Notes: a model not told the origin generated them from the letters alone. DNA of 64,000 nucleotides from Prorocentrum cordatum (GCA_963575745.1 CAUYUJ010014172.1:72501-136500); one strand, 5' to 3'; positions 1-10,734 are shown, counted from the first letter of the stretch. Numbers and translations are program-made.

Positions 1-930
1 AGCGCTGAATATGTTTGTGTATATTCTGTCGATGCGGCTCGTGCTCGCGATCTTCTGAACACCATCGACCTCCTGAGTGACCCTGTGCGTGAAGGACGTC
101 TGTTCTGCTTCACACAAGTCCCCGAAGTGCTGGGAGAAGAAAGCAGCAGCATCATTGCTGGAATAGTTGACAACACCACTGACGTGAAACGACCCTTCGC
201 CTTGACTGGGGAAATTGAAGTCGCCGAGCACAAAACTTGCAGCAGCTTGGGCGGGCAGGAGAGTGCGACGGAGAACCATGAGCTGACGCTTCTGTTCGCT
301 GAGAGGGAGAGCAGGATCAAGATGGATGTTAGAGATCTGAATAGTGCCCCTGAGACCAGCAAGAGTGAGAGAGTGGATGCGACCCTTGACTAATTCGGCG
401 TATCGGCAGTACTTGAAATCGTCGCGGAGCGACGGATGCAGGAAAATAATTACGCCTCCAGCAGCCCTGTCCTCGAAAAAATACCCAATACCCCATGAGT
501 CGGACACTTCGGAGCAGACTCTCTGAAGGTCAAGAAAAGAGCCTCTGGCCTCCTGGATGCTCACGACATGGTATTTCTGGATGTAGGTTACTAGGCGTGA
601 CATTTTTCTTCTGGCGAGATCCAGACATGCGGTGAGCCTCCCGAAGAGCGACCGAGCGTTCCAGGAAACAAAACTGATCTGCGCCTTGACTATGCATGGT
701 GAGTGTGTCCAGGATCTAGGAATCAGGCGGAAAGACTCAGGCCCAGCCGAAGACGGGAACCTCATGGGCCCAGACGGCGCGGAAGACCAGGACGAGGTGG
801 AGGAAGAGCCCGCATTCGCGGAAGAGGAACAACTCGACACGAAGGTGGAAATCCATGGCTGGTATGGAACCCTCATACCAGGCGCCCCTGACGAAAACGT
901 AGATCCTGATCGGAACGGCGTGGGGGACCC
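1..930 (-). CDS. LINE-type retrotransposon endonuclease (partial, runs off left edge)
   Basis: The frame is open from just below a TAG at 931-933 to base 1, about 310 codons, and continues outside the window. It reads as an exonuclease-endonuclease-phosphatase (AP-like) endonuclease, the nicking domain of LINE elements. Motifs in order are WNARSL (near 655-672), IQEARG, an RAAGGV strand, GDFNFP (GDFN at 214-225) and SRIDRIYT near 22-40. The first about 80 codons are Ser/Pro-rich linker, with an ATG near 874. It is in the same frame as the ORF1 upstream, separated only by the TAG, so this may be one polyprotein with a nonsense codon or two adjacent cistrons. Reverse transcriptase would be expected beyond the left edge. 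The family call is firm; whether the element is active is unknown. Confidence 0.8.
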
Positions 931-1854
931 CTAGCTGGCACGGGCTGTCGCTATGATGGAGCCCGCCTGCTCAGGCGAGATGTCGAACTTGGCGGTGCCG
1001 TCAGGGGAGTGGACGATCTCGTACTGGCCGTAGCCCCCTTCCTTGACTGTGAACAACTCATGCGCGACCTCACCGACGGCGATGAAGAGGATGCCCCTGA
1101 AGCCGTTGACACCGAGTTCGAAGCGCTGCTCATTCCATGTGCCTGCTTGTCGCAGGTGGGTATTGACTGCCTGCCAAATGTTGCCTAGAACTTGGTTCTT
1201 CTGCCTGACCGAGCTGGGAGCATCCTTCCTGCAGCGGAGGGGGATGTGGGAGCCAGACACGCTGTCCTGCCACAGGATGCCGTGGGCCCCGCCGTGGTCA
1301 ACGAACGAGGAGGCGTCGAGCGAGCTGTTGAACGTGATGCAGTAGCTCATGGCGAGGTTGTGGGCTTCGATGCCCACTCCAGCCTGACGGATGGGAGAAG
1401 GGAGAAAACCGAGTAGTGTGCGACCATGCGCCTCCATGGTGGTCGCTAGCATGGGTCGCGTGAAGCCGCCAATCCACACCTTGCACGGATCATGCTCATC
1501 TCCAACACGCGAATTGACATGACTCGGTGGTGCCGACAACCTTCGACGCGAAGCGGGCGGACCTGAAAAGGAATCCCCAGCTGATCTCTGAGTCGATGAT
1601 GTCTCACTAGCAGCAGTGCGGCTCCCAAGATCGGTGCGAAGGGCAGCGAAAGCACCAGCTTCGGACGAAACACGAATGTTCGCCTCGAGCACGCCGATGC
1701 GCTTGTTGATGCCTTGCATGGCGGCCTCCTGGGCTGTGAACGAGACGCGGAGCTCGTGGATGCCAGGGAGTGCGGATTCGATACTGGTCAAGCGTCCTGT
1801 GATCCCCCCGAACTGCTCGAGGATCTGCGCGATACCCTCGCCGACTTCAGGCAT
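931..1854 (-). CDS. LINE-type retrotransposon ORF1 protein
   Basis: This 307-residue frame starts at the first in-frame ATG (1852-1854); the open frame extends upstream to about 1962 without an ATG. The N-terminal third (IAQILEQFGG, then LTSIESALPGI, then INKRIGVLEANIR) has heptad-like spacing and probably forms a short coiled coil. A Ser/Arg-rich linker follows. The C-terminal half begins CKVWIGGFTRPML, continues through MSYCITFNSSLDASSFV, and resembles an RRM-like RNA-binding fold, as expected of an ORF1 nucleic-acid chaperone. It ends at TAG 931-933, directly abutting the endonuclease frame. A relict spliced leader lies about 130 bases upstream in the matching orientation. A host RNA-binding protein is possible but unlikely given the endonuclease next door. 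Confidence 0.65.
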   Translation of the reverse strand: MPEVGEGIAQILEQFGGITGRLTSIESALPGIHELRVSFTAQEAAMQGINKRIGVLEANIRVSSEAGAFAALRTDLGSRTAASETSSTQRSAGDSFSGPPASRRRLSAPPSHVNSRVGDEHDPCKVWIGGFTRPMLATTMEAHGRTLLGFLPSPIRQAGVGIEAHNLAMSYCITFNSSLDASSFVDHGGAHGILWQDSVSGSHIPLRCRKDAPSSVRQKNQVLGNIWQAVNTHLRQAGTWNEQRFELGVNGFRGILFIAVGEVAHELFTVKEGGYGQYEIVHSPDGTAKFDISPEQAGSIIATARAS

Positions 1855-1983
1855 TGCGGCGAGCTGCGAGGGAGGCTGACGGCCCGGGCACGAGCACGCC
1901 AGCGGGGAAGGTGTCCGCCTGGATTTGACTCCAGGATAGCCTCGGAAAAGAGGCTGCCTCACTCAAATGGGGCCTGTCCCCAC

Positions 1984-2005
1984 CTTGAGCCAAAATGGCA
2001 ACGGA
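1984..2005 (-). other. Relict dinoflagellate spliced leader 1
   Basis: The reverse complement begins TCCGTTGCC and ends TTTTGGCTCAAG. It matches the 22-nt dinoflagellate SL at 21 of 22 positions; the only change is A to T at position 6. It sits 5' of the ORF1 and is joined directly, on its own 5' side, to a (TCC)n tract. A genomic SL upstream of a gene is the known mark of a trans-spliced mRNA copied back into the genome. Confidence 0.85.
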
Positions 2006-2071
2006 GGAGGAGGAGGAGGAGGAGGAGGAGGAGGAGGAGGAGGAGGAGGAGGAGGAGGAGGTGGGAAGGAG
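2003..2071 (+). repeat. (GGA)n microsatellite next to relict SL 1
   Basis: About 22 near-perfect GGA triplets that begin within the SL-derived CGGA and end at GGTGGG. Read on the minus strand this is (TCC)n leading into the SL. It explains the poly-Gly and poly-Ser reading frames here. Confidence 0.95.
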
Positions 2072-2387
2072 GATGACGAAGGAATGAGGGCGGAAGAGGA
2101 AGGAGAGGAGCAGCGTGGAGATGCAGGGGCGGAGGCCGACGGCGGGCGCCTGCTTTTCTGCGGGGCCCCGGGGGGGGGGCTCCTGGCCTCTCGGAGGGGG
2201 CACCGCTCCCATGAGAGAGGGGGGCACCGCCCTTCGAGGCTGGAGGCCCTCCTCGGGCCTCAAGCGCCCGGCCGCGCCGGGCTCATGGCGGGCACTCGCC
2301 CGCTGGCGCCGTGCAAAGGGGGAGCCCCGGCCACGGGAGACAGAGACTGGAGAGGAGGAGGGGGAGGCAGGAGAGAGGAAGTAAAAG

Positions 2388-2442
2388 GAGAGAGAGAGAG
2401 AGGGATCGAGAGTGAGAGTGAGACAGAGAGAGAGAGAGAGAG
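2388..2442 (+). repeat. (GA)n microsatellite, imperfect
   Basis: GAGAGA runs interrupted by GGATCGAGAGTGAGAGTGAG. The surrounding 2080-2380 is purine-rich, low-complexity DNA with no supportable gene. Confidence 0.9.
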
Positions 2443-2746
2443 CAAAGGATGCTAAAACAGCAAGAGAACACCAGGAAACTGGAAATGCACACGGCTGGAT
2501 CCACATGCGCAAAATTCGACGCACTGAGTGGAGTGCTCTGCGGCTCCTCGATGTAGTCCGTATCGAACAACGGAGCACCCCGCATGTGCGGATAAGAATG
2601 AGAGGGAGGGCGAGGGGAGGGTCGCGGGTGGGTCGCGGGCGAAAGCGACGATAAAGACAGCAAGCATCGTGGCCACGGAATCCCACGTCAGCCACGTACC
2701 CAGGGCAAATGAATGACCGTTCGGCCCCCTTACTCTGATGAGCACT

Positions 2747-3238
2747 CTTGAAGGACCCGCAGCCTCGAGTTCTGGGCTTGGCGCGTGCTGTCGCGTGCCT
2801 TCTCTCGGCGCAACAGAGCCTCCAAACGGGCCAGCAGGGCCCTTACAGACCCCCACGACGATCCAAGAGGGCCCCAAGTCGCAGAAAGATAACTGCAAGA
2901 CGCCAAAGATGGCCTCAAGACGGCCCTAGAGATCTCCAAGACGCCTCAAACGAGCCCCAACAGCAGCCTGCAAAGCGGCCCAAGAGGGCCCCAAGACGCC
3001 CAAAGAGGTATCCAAGACGGCTCACAGACCCTCAGAACGGCCCTGAAGCGCCCAAAGAGGGACTCAGAGATACCCTCAAGACGGCCTCCGAAGGCCAAGA
3101 GGCCCCCCAGAGGCCTCCGAAGGCCCCCAAGAGGCCCCGAAGAGGCCCCAGGAGGCCCCCCAATAGGCCCCAGGAGGCTCCAAAGAGGCCCCTCCGAGGC
3201 CCCCCAAAGGCTCCAGGGAAGCCTCTAGTAAGCCACAA
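2747..3238 (+). repeat. Degenerate CCCCAAGAGGCC-type repeat, locus 1
   Basis: About 490 bases of irregular units around CCCCAAGAGG, CCAAGACGGCC and CCAGGAGGCC, with no fixed period (units roughly 12-16 bases). The same sequence type recurs at 21740-22200, inside the acyltransferase gene, and at 34745-34870. Reading frames through it are Pro/Arg/Lys-rich and not gene-like. Confidence 0.75.
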
Positions 3239-3259
3239 TACGGCCTCCTTTTCATTCGC

Positions 3260-3303
3260 CTTCTCCTCCTCCTCCTCCTCCTCCTCCTCCTCCTGTTCCT
3301 CCC
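3260..3303 (+). repeat. (TCC)n microsatellite
   Basis: An uninterrupted TCC run followed by looser CT-rich sequence to about 3330. Confidence 0.9.
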
Positions 3304-3339
3304 TCTCACTCTCCTTTCTTCTCCTCTCTCAAGTGTTCC

Positions 3340-4630
3340 CTCAAGGGGCTCCACAACGGATGAGCGGCACATTGTCCAATAACTTGGCCAGACGTTGGCT
3401 CAACGAGTGGCCGTATGGGCGGTTCCAAATGGCAGGGGGCGACGGAGTTTCGCCGTAGGCGTCTTCGATACGGGCGCCGCGCGCTGGATACACATCCGGA
3501 GTGCTAGCGTACCCGGCCGCACTAGTGCCGAGCGCTGGAAAAGCACATGCGGCCACGGCTCCCGCCCAAGACGGCCGTTCTGCAAAATGGTGAACCTGAG
3601 TGCACGGTTGTTCACCGCAGCTGGGGGACCAAAAAGGATATCGATGCGGCCACTCCCCGTACTCCTCCTTGAGTAAGTTCTGACTAGGGGTCCGGAGCGA
3701 ATTCGGCCGTGGCGACGAGGGCCCTCCGAGGAGGCACAAGAGGGCGAAGATTAGGGGAAGGCACCAGTATCCGTATACTTCCCTTCCTCCGAGAAGCGCG
3801 CTGCGGATTCAGTCCCGCGAAACAGAAGCACGAACGCACCCGGCAAGAAAGTCGTCCCCTTGACCTGACGAGTACCTCGCAATCCACTGTCGGCGGCAAG
3901 CCGCCCGCACCATGCCCAACGGTCTCGAACAGCTTAGGCTTCGCAGGATCGGCAAGATTTCGCCCCCCAGGAGGCAGCACGTCTCCTGGCTGCGCGCGCG
4001 TGCGCGCGGCGTCTTGCCTGCCCGTTTTCCCGCGCCCATATTCCTCGCCTTCAGGATGCACAAGCCCGCGTGCCCTCCAACACGACGTGGCCCTTGTATC
4101 TGCCGTGAGTGTGGCTCGTCACTCCGCTGACCCCGAGGTTGAGATCCATTGCGGCTTTGGAGGAAAAGTATGTGTTGCGCGCGGATGCTGTGCGCGAGGA
4201 GTCGAATGCCAGAAACGCGAATGTGTGGTGTCCCCCCAGGGCCCCCTCTTGTCGAAATCTGCGAGTTCCGACCAGCTCTGCCGACAACGGTGTACCGTGG
4301 ATATCGACCGATGTTCGGCCAGCGCCCATGTCCGCCCACGCGTGCAATTTCCAAATCTGGCGCGTACGCGTGCATGGAAAGTGCAGTGGTATCCAGGGCC
4401 GATGTGCACAGCAGACCTGGCAAAGGACTACGGCAGGGTTGAACATGACCCCTATGACAGCAAGACAGGAACGGATGGAGGGGAAGCTGGAACTAACTAG
4501 AGTTAAACAGTTGCGAGAACTGATTTAAAAAACCGCGGGAACACAGATTGTCAATCGCAGCCTCCGCGGCAGCATGTGGTAGGGCAAATGTACCGCGCTG
4601 GGTACGAGAGAGATAACGAGCTGCAGGGGG
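3340..4630. other. Unassigned sequence
   Basis: This stretch is not obviously repetitive. Reading frames of 130-263 codons exist on both strands and overlap heavily. None shows a recognisable domain, and the longest plus-strand frame (3709-4500) conflicts with an equally open minus-strand frame (3809-4423). I see no supportable gene. Confidence 0.4.
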
Positions 4631-4779
4631 TCAGGCGTTGGGAGGGCATTCTCCTTTCAGTGGGGCAGAGGGTGAAGTGGAGGAGACGGGGATAGGGATC
4701 TCGCCGGAGATCCACGCCCGCTCCTCCAGGCGGATGCGGAGAGGATGCTCAAGGGCAGCCGAGACCACAGCAGTAGCAG

Positions 4780-5345
4780 AGGATCGCGCCCCTGGGGGGG
4801 AGTTAGGAGATGGGGGGAGCTGGCGAAGGGGGGCGACGAAGAGGGGGAGTGGGGGGAGAAGAAGGACAACGGGGGGAGGGGAGGAGGTGGGGGAGGAGAA
4901 CGTGCCGCCACGCCGTTTGTTCTGAACGCGCCCAGGTAGACGAAGTCGGTACCGCTGCAAAGCCCACGGCGATCCTCGCGCCCGAGACAGAGTTTGCCCT
5001 GGTGGCCGACGCGCCGTGCCCAAGACGCAAGGCCGCGCGTCGGAACGAGCGGCGCGGCGATGTGTGAAGGATGGGGGAAGGGGAGACTGGAGAGGGGCGA
5101 GCTAGGTGCGGGGAGACTGGAGAGGGGCTCCGGCCGGAGGCCTCCGAGATTTGGAGCAGGGAGGAGGTAGGAGGGAGGAGGGAGGAGGGAGGAGGGAGGA
5201 GGGAGGAGGGAGGAGGAGAGGGGAGGAGGAGGAGGAGGAGGAGGAGGAGGAGGAAGGAGGGGGAGGTAGGGAGGAGGAGAGGATGGAGGAGGAGGGAGGA
5301 GGGAGGAGGGAGGAGGGGGACGAGAGAGGGGAGGGGGGACAATGT
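4780..5345 (+). repeat. Purine-rich G-tract region with GGGAGGA heptamers
   Basis: G-rich low-complexity DNA. At about 5160-5220 it is a regular GGGAGGA array, followed by (GGA)n at 5221-5260. It has strong G-quadruplex or triplex potential. A T run (5410-5421) follows shortly after. Confidence 0.85.
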
Positions 5346-5639
5346 AGGCGCACTTGTGCCATATCTGCCGTCGCGCCCCTCCCGCCCATCACTTCCCATT
5401 GCGACGAGTTTTTTTTTTTTTGAGGGCGACGAGGGAACGAGGGAGAGGAGGAGGAGGAAGACGTCGTTGTCGTTGCGTCCCCCTCGGCCTCGTCTTCCTC
5501 CCATTGCGACGAGTTGTGTCTATCCGCCGACGGGTGTCCCAGCGGATCTGCATCTTCAGATGGCTTCATTGTGTGATGCGCCATCAGACAGGGGAGCTGT
5601 GCACACTGGCGGAGGGATCGGCGGATGATCAGGCGGATG

Positions 5640-6780
5640 ATCAGGAGGACACGGAGGGGTAGCAGCATTAGCAGCACACATCAGGAGCAGGAGTAGTGGG
5701 AGGAACAGGAGGACTAGTAAAATGCGGAGGAGGGGAAAGGGAGGGAAAAGGAGCATGATCCAGAAATCTGGCCTGCGCTGGGCCGACAGCGTAACTCTGA
5801 ACGACGGGAGCAAGACGCCGATCCTCAAACGTCGCCAATGCTGCAGCGGGAGCGCCAGTTTTGGAAGACTGAGGGTGGTCTGATGGGAACAGGAAAGCCC
5901 GTTCTGGACTGTCCTGTGCGTCAGGGAGAATATGGGGGAGAGGCGGGGGAAAACAAGCACAGCATCAGGGCAGAGGAGGGAGCAGTGCTCATAGAGAGAA
6001 AACTAGTTAATCAAAAGGGGGAGGAGAAAGGAGCATGGGAGGAGGGAGGTCGGGAAGGAGGAGGAGGAGCAAAAGGGGAATGAGGAGGAGGGGGGAGGAT
6101 AGTGGGAACAGCTGGGGGAAGGGATGGGGAGGCGGAGCAGGAGGAAGAACATCAGGGAACGCAGGCCAAACCTCGTCTCGCTCTCGCCACCGTGACTTCG
6201 GCTGCCCCCGGCCCGCCAGAGCGCCGGCGGCCTCCGCACCGCCCCGAGGCGTGCAGAGCGTGCGCCCATCGTTTAATTTTGGCCGACGGCTTCGAAAGAA
6301 ACCTCGAATTTGCTTGGCAGCCCCCGGGGCGGCTCACGGCGCCCCTGGCGCGCGGTAAGGGCGGGGAGGGGGAGGTGGAAGGGGCAGGGGCAGGTGGGGG
6401 GGCAAGAGAAGGAGACGGCCAGAGAGGGAGGATGAGGGGGTGGAGCCAATGAAGCAATTGAGGGTGAGGGGGGCGAGGTGGGGGGGGGAGGAGGGAAGTA
6501 TATGAGCGAGTAGGATGAGGGAACGGGGCCTCCTACTCGTCACCTCGTCCTCTACGTCCTCGTCCGCACAGAGGGGAGGAGCAGGAGGAACAGGAGGGGA
6601 CAGCGAGGACCGAGGTAAATTTAAGTCCTGCTTTCTTCGGATGTTTTTCCCGTGTTTGTCCTCCTGGAGCCTTCTCTACGCCGCGGCTGGATTCGCTCCA
6701 GAATCCGAGTCAGAACACACCGCGGGACTCGACATTGAGGGTTTGGAGGGCACGGGAGGGAGAGCAGCGGGCGGAGGGCG
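5640..6780. other. Unassigned purine-rich and GC-rich sequence
   Basis: Mostly GGAG-rich low-complexity DNA with a more complex GC-rich part at about 6160-6360. Overlapping frames on both strands show no domain. I see no gene. Confidence 0.4.
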
Positions 6781-6789
6781 AAAACGACG

Positions 6790-7100
6790 ACGATAAGATG
6801 ATGATGGTGATGGTGATATGAAGATGATGATGACGGCGATGATGATGACAATGAATGAGATGGTGAGAGTGAGGATACTGAGGATGGTGACGGTAACACT
6901 GTTGATAGTGATGCTGATGGTGCTGATGATGCTGATGAGGCGGATCTGGAGAGAGAGAACAGTATGGTGTTGACGGTGATGATGCTGTTGCGGAGTGCGG
7001 TTTTGTGGGTGGTGGTCTCATGCTGGTCTTGGTGATGGTGGTGATGCTGCTGATGATGATGGTGATGCTGGTGATGATGATGGTGATGCTGGTGGTGAAT
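6790..7100 (+). repeat. (GAT)n / GATGCTGAT degenerate repeat
   Basis: Imperfect GAT, GGT and GCTGAT triplets over about 300 bases. This explains the His-rich minus-strand and Val/Met-rich plus-strand frames. Confidence 0.85.
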
Positions 7101-7139
7101 GTGATCAGGTTTTCGCACCTGGATGGGGGGAGCGGTGCC

Positions 7140-7690
7140 TCCTCCTGTATACTCATCCCTTTCTCTTCTCCCTCTTCTCAACTCCTTCTCCCTCCTTGCT
7201 CCTTTTCCATTCCAGTCCTCCCCCCACACTCACCCTCTCCCTCCTCGCGCTCCACCTCCCCCTTCCCTCCCTCCTCCGCGCCCCCCCGCCCCGACTCCTC
7301 CGCCCGTCCGAAACCCTCCTCCTCATCCTCCTCATCCCTCCCTCCTCATCTCCTCCTCCTCCTTCCTCCTCCTCCCCTCCTCATCCATACTCCTCCCCCG
7401 TCTTCCCCCTCCTCCCCCCTCCTAACCTCTCCTCTACTTCCTCCCCCATCCCCCTCCTCCTCCTTTTTCTCCCTCCTGATTCCCCCTACTCCTTTTCCTC
7501 CACCTCCCCCTCTTCCTCCTCCTCCTCCTCTTCCTCCTCCTCCTCCTCCTCCTCCTCCTCCTCCTCCTCCGCCTACTCCTTTTCCTCCACCCCCCCTCTT
7601 CCTCCTCCTCCTCCTCTTCCTCCTCCTCCTCCTCCTCCTCCTCCTCCTCCTCCTCCGCCTCCACCCCTCCATCCTCCACCTCCTTCCTTC
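7140..7690 (+). repeat. Pyrimidine-rich (TCC)n tract
   Basis: About 550 bases almost entirely C/T, with pure TCC runs at about 7515-7570 and 7605-7655. All long frames through it are Ser/Pro/Leu or Glu/Arg homopolymeric. Confidence 0.9.
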
Positions 7691-7699
7691 CTTCCGACC

Positions 7700-8670
7700 G
7701 CTTGACGCACGCCCGTGGTCCGGGGGCGCGCCCAGCTGGGCCGCCCGGCGCGGGCACTTATATGTCCCGCGGGTGGGCCTCCTAGCGCCCAGCTCGTGCC
7801 CGCCAGCCTTCTGGGGAGAGGGCCCCGGCGGCCCCGCTAGTGCCGAGCTGGACGAGTGCCGCCAGACGCCCCCGACGGCGCCCGAGGGCGGCCCGCTGCA
7901 GGAATAACATGACCAGCGTTACGCTACACCCGAGCTGGCCGCCCCTGGGCGCCCGCCTCCGGGGCCCCGGGCGCCGGTCCCGCCGCAAGGCCGATCCCCC
8001 CCCAGCCCCGCGGCCCGCGCCCGGGGGCTGGCCAGACGGGGCCGCCGAGGCCGCGGGAGCGGCCCGGGGAGCCCCTCAGGACGCCCGCGGGCCCCAGTGA
8101 TCACAAATCCGAAATTGTGGTCAGCGGGCCAAGGGCCTTGGGCGGCCCCAGGCGGCTCCAGCAGCGCGCCGCGCCCCCGGCACTCGCTGGGCATCCTCCC
8201 GGACGAACCCCCGGCGCGGGTGACCTCCGCGGGGCCGCGCCGCGCCCCGCCGGTCCCGGGGCAGAGCAGACAGGACGGGGCCGGGCAGCGGGGCGGCCCC
8301 GCGGGGCCCAGGCCAGCGGGCGGCCCCCAGGACCCAGGGCGGGACGGACCAGGCGCACGCGCGGGGGGGAGAAGGAGGAGGGCCCAGCCAGGAGGACGGG
8401 CGAGGGGGCCGGGACGGGGACAGAGCAGGGCGGACCTCAGGAGGGGGTCCCAGGGAGGTGGTCTTGCTTAGTACTGCCCTTCCCTGTTGCCCCGCTCTGG
8501 CTACACCGGGGGTGGTGCGCGGCGGCCTCGGTGGCCGCGGCCTCCGCGGCTGCCTCCAGCTGGCGCCCCTCCACGTGCGCGAGGGGACTGCGCGCCCAGT
8601 CCGCAGCCGTCGGCCCTGCGCGCGCCAGCGCTGCTGGGGCCGAACGAAGCGCCGCAGAACCGGCACGCGG
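7700..8670. other. Very GC-rich unassigned sequence
   Basis: This stretch is dominated by CGGGGCCC-type runs. Several frames overlap on both strands with Pro/Arg/Gly/Ala bias, as expected from composition alone. No motif recognised. Confidence 0.4.
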
Positions 8671-8676
8671 CCACCG

Positions 8677-8681
8677 TATAT

Positions 8682-8717
<36 letters not shown>
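8677..8717 (+). repeat. (TA)n microsatellite
   Basis: Alternating TA with one phase break (TATAATAT) near the middle, inside otherwise very GC-rich DNA. It can melt or form a cruciform. Confidence 0.95.
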
Positions 8718-8719
8718 GG

Positions 8720-9285
8720 AGGGCGCCTTGCACGGTAAGGCGGGCCCACGCCTGGAGCTCGGCGGGCCCCCCTGCTCACTGAGGTCCGCAGCCGTGGCCC
8801 CGCTGCCCGCCGGCCGCTGGAGGGCCTCCAGCTGCGCGGGCGAGGCTGACCATGCTGGCTCACGGGCGCGCGCGGCGGCCCGCACCTGGCCCCCGGTATA
8901 CCCGTCCGCGGCGGGCGGCCCATGCCTGCGCCCCAAGCGGCTCGGGGACGCCCCGGCGCATCAGTAGCTGGCGGATGTGGTGCGTCCAGGTGCCGGACGC
9001 GTCCTGGGCGAGTGCCAAGACCGCCTCTGCCTCGGCGTACCTCGGGCCCGCGTGGGCGCGGCTGAAGAGCCGGATCGCGCGCTCGCCCATGAGCGTCGAG
9101 AGCCGCATTGGCAACCCTGCGTGGCGGATGGGCCCGCGCACGCCGAGGGCTCCTCGGGCCCACCGCTCCTGGATGCGGCTGGGCGTCGGCCCGAAGCCCG
9201 TCGCATGAATGCACAGCTCGGCTCCGTACATGGTCGCCGCCCAAACTCGCCCGCCGCCCCTTCCATGGAAGCGAGATGCGCTCTG
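8720..9285. other. GC-rich unassigned sequence
   Basis: Minus-strand frames of about 190-270 codons run through here and into the adjacent TCC tract. No domain is recognisable, and both strands are equally open. Confidence 0.35.
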
Positions 9286-9288
9286 CCT

Positions 9289-9475
9289 CTTCCTCCTCCT
9301 CCTCCTCCTCCTCCTCCTCCTCCTTTTCCTCCTCCTCCTTCTCCTTCTCCTCCCCGTCCTCCTCCTCCCCGTCCTCCTCCTCCTCCTCCTCCGCCTCCTC
9401 CTCCTCCTCCTCCTCCTCCTCCTCATCCTCCTTATCGCCTCCTTCTCTCCTCCTTATCTCCTCCTTACGTCCTCC
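9289..9475 (+). repeat. (TCC)n-rich pyrimidine tract
   Basis: TCC runs with TTC, CGT and ATC interruptions. A shorter tract of the same kind with TCG interruptions lies at 9992-10093. Confidence 0.9.
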
Positions 9476-9759
9476 TGCTCATCACGATTCGTTGATTTCG
9501 GCGGCCCGCGGCGAGGGAAAGCACAGCGCCTCCGCCTCCGCCTCCTCTTCCTCTGCCTCTCCCTCGCCCCCCACCTCGCCCAGGGACTTGACGACAGGCA
9601 TGCCAAAGGATCCTCTTTTTTGTCCTGACACATGGGGCGGTCGGAAACGCAGAGCGGTGCCGGCGGAAATGGTGGTAGCGTTGCTCCTCCTTTCCAGCCC
9701 ATGCCTCCGCCGTTCCCTCCAAGTGCGAGGGTTCAAACGTGCGTCGCTCTGCGGCCACG

Positions 9760-9953
9760 GCAGACTCTTCACAACCTCCCTGCCCCTCCTCCTTTTCGGG
9801 CTCCTCGCTTTCAGGTCCCGCCGTGGCCACAGCGGCCAGGCAGACTCTTCACCACCTCCTTCGCCACAGCGGCCAGGCAGACTCTTCACCACCTCCCTGC
9901 CCCTCCTCCTTTTCGGGCTCCTCGCTTTCAGGTCCCGCCGTGGCTCGTGGACG
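9760..9953 (+). repeat. Tandem repeat, 80/37/75-bp units
   Basis: Three units start GCAGACTCTTCAC at 9760, 9840 and 9877. Units 1 and 3 are nearly identical through TTTTCGGGCTCCTCGC and GGTCCCGCCGTGG. Unit 2 is an internally deleted version of 37 bases. Confidence 0.85.
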
Positions 9954-10197
9954 GCGCCGATGCTAGACCGGTGACGACGGCGTGGACGCAAAAGGTCCTC
10001 CTCCTCCTCCTCCTCCTCTTCCTCCTCTTCCTCGTGCTCCTCCTCTTCGTCATCCTCCTCGTCCTCGTGCTCCTCGTGCTGCTCGTCCTCCCTCTTCGCC
10101 CATCATGAACGCCGATCGGCCTCACGCCTGCGCAGCTTCCACCCCAGGGGATGCGTGGCTTTCCGCCCCCATGATTAGGTCGGGCATGTCCTCCTAC

Positions 10198-10345
10198 AGG
10201 CGGATCTGGGAAGAAAGTAATGGATAGTCACCAAATAATCAAACATAGGCAAAACAGCACGACAACTCATCACCAGACCATGGTTTCACTATTCTCGAAT
10301 ACTCCTCCAGTAGAGGGACATGCCCGACTTTAGCGTGGGTCCCCA
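10198..10345 (+). repeat. Dispersed repeat, copy 1 (partner near 37362-37482)
   Basis: It shares AACAGCACGA, then CATCACCA, and then GAGGGACATGCCCGA in the same order and similar spacing with 37362-37482. The copies are diverged. The function is unknown. Confidence 0.5.
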
Positions 10346-10734
10346 CCGCCACGATCACACTCACCATGAGGCCGCCAAAGGGACCCGAGGGGGCCGAGGT
10401 CTTCCTTACGGCCCCTCGGCCAACAAAGACGCCCGCAAGGCAGGGTCCAAGCGCAATTCCACCTTTTCTGCATTACTTGCGGCAGTGCATCGCTCAACCA
10501 AATCATCATCAGAGTGAGGAGGCCGAACGGTCTCAAACCAACCCTGGGCGCGTGCCTGAAATGGGCTCCCGCGGTGAGAATTCACAAATGTTACTCGCGT
10601 TGGACCCCTCGATCCGCCCTGGCGGTCTCGCCTCGGCGCCGGCTGCGTGTCCTTTGAAACCGAAACTCATGCTCAAGCGATTCGGGGTGGCGCCAATGCT
10701 GGCCCCCAAGCAACAACAATCATATTACCTTCAT

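Noticed and set aside
1855-1962. ORF1 starting at GTG 1960-1962
   Set aside because: Nuclear eukaryotic genes start at ATG; the first in-frame ATG is 1852-1854, so the upstream part is treated as leader.
3389-3410. TTGGCTCAA near 3400 as another spliced leader relict
   Set aside because: Only the last about 9 bases match and spacing in the rest is wrong.
3709-4500. A 263-codon plus-strand open frame
   Set aside because: An equally open minus-strand frame overlaps it, there is no domain, and the composition alone can explain it.
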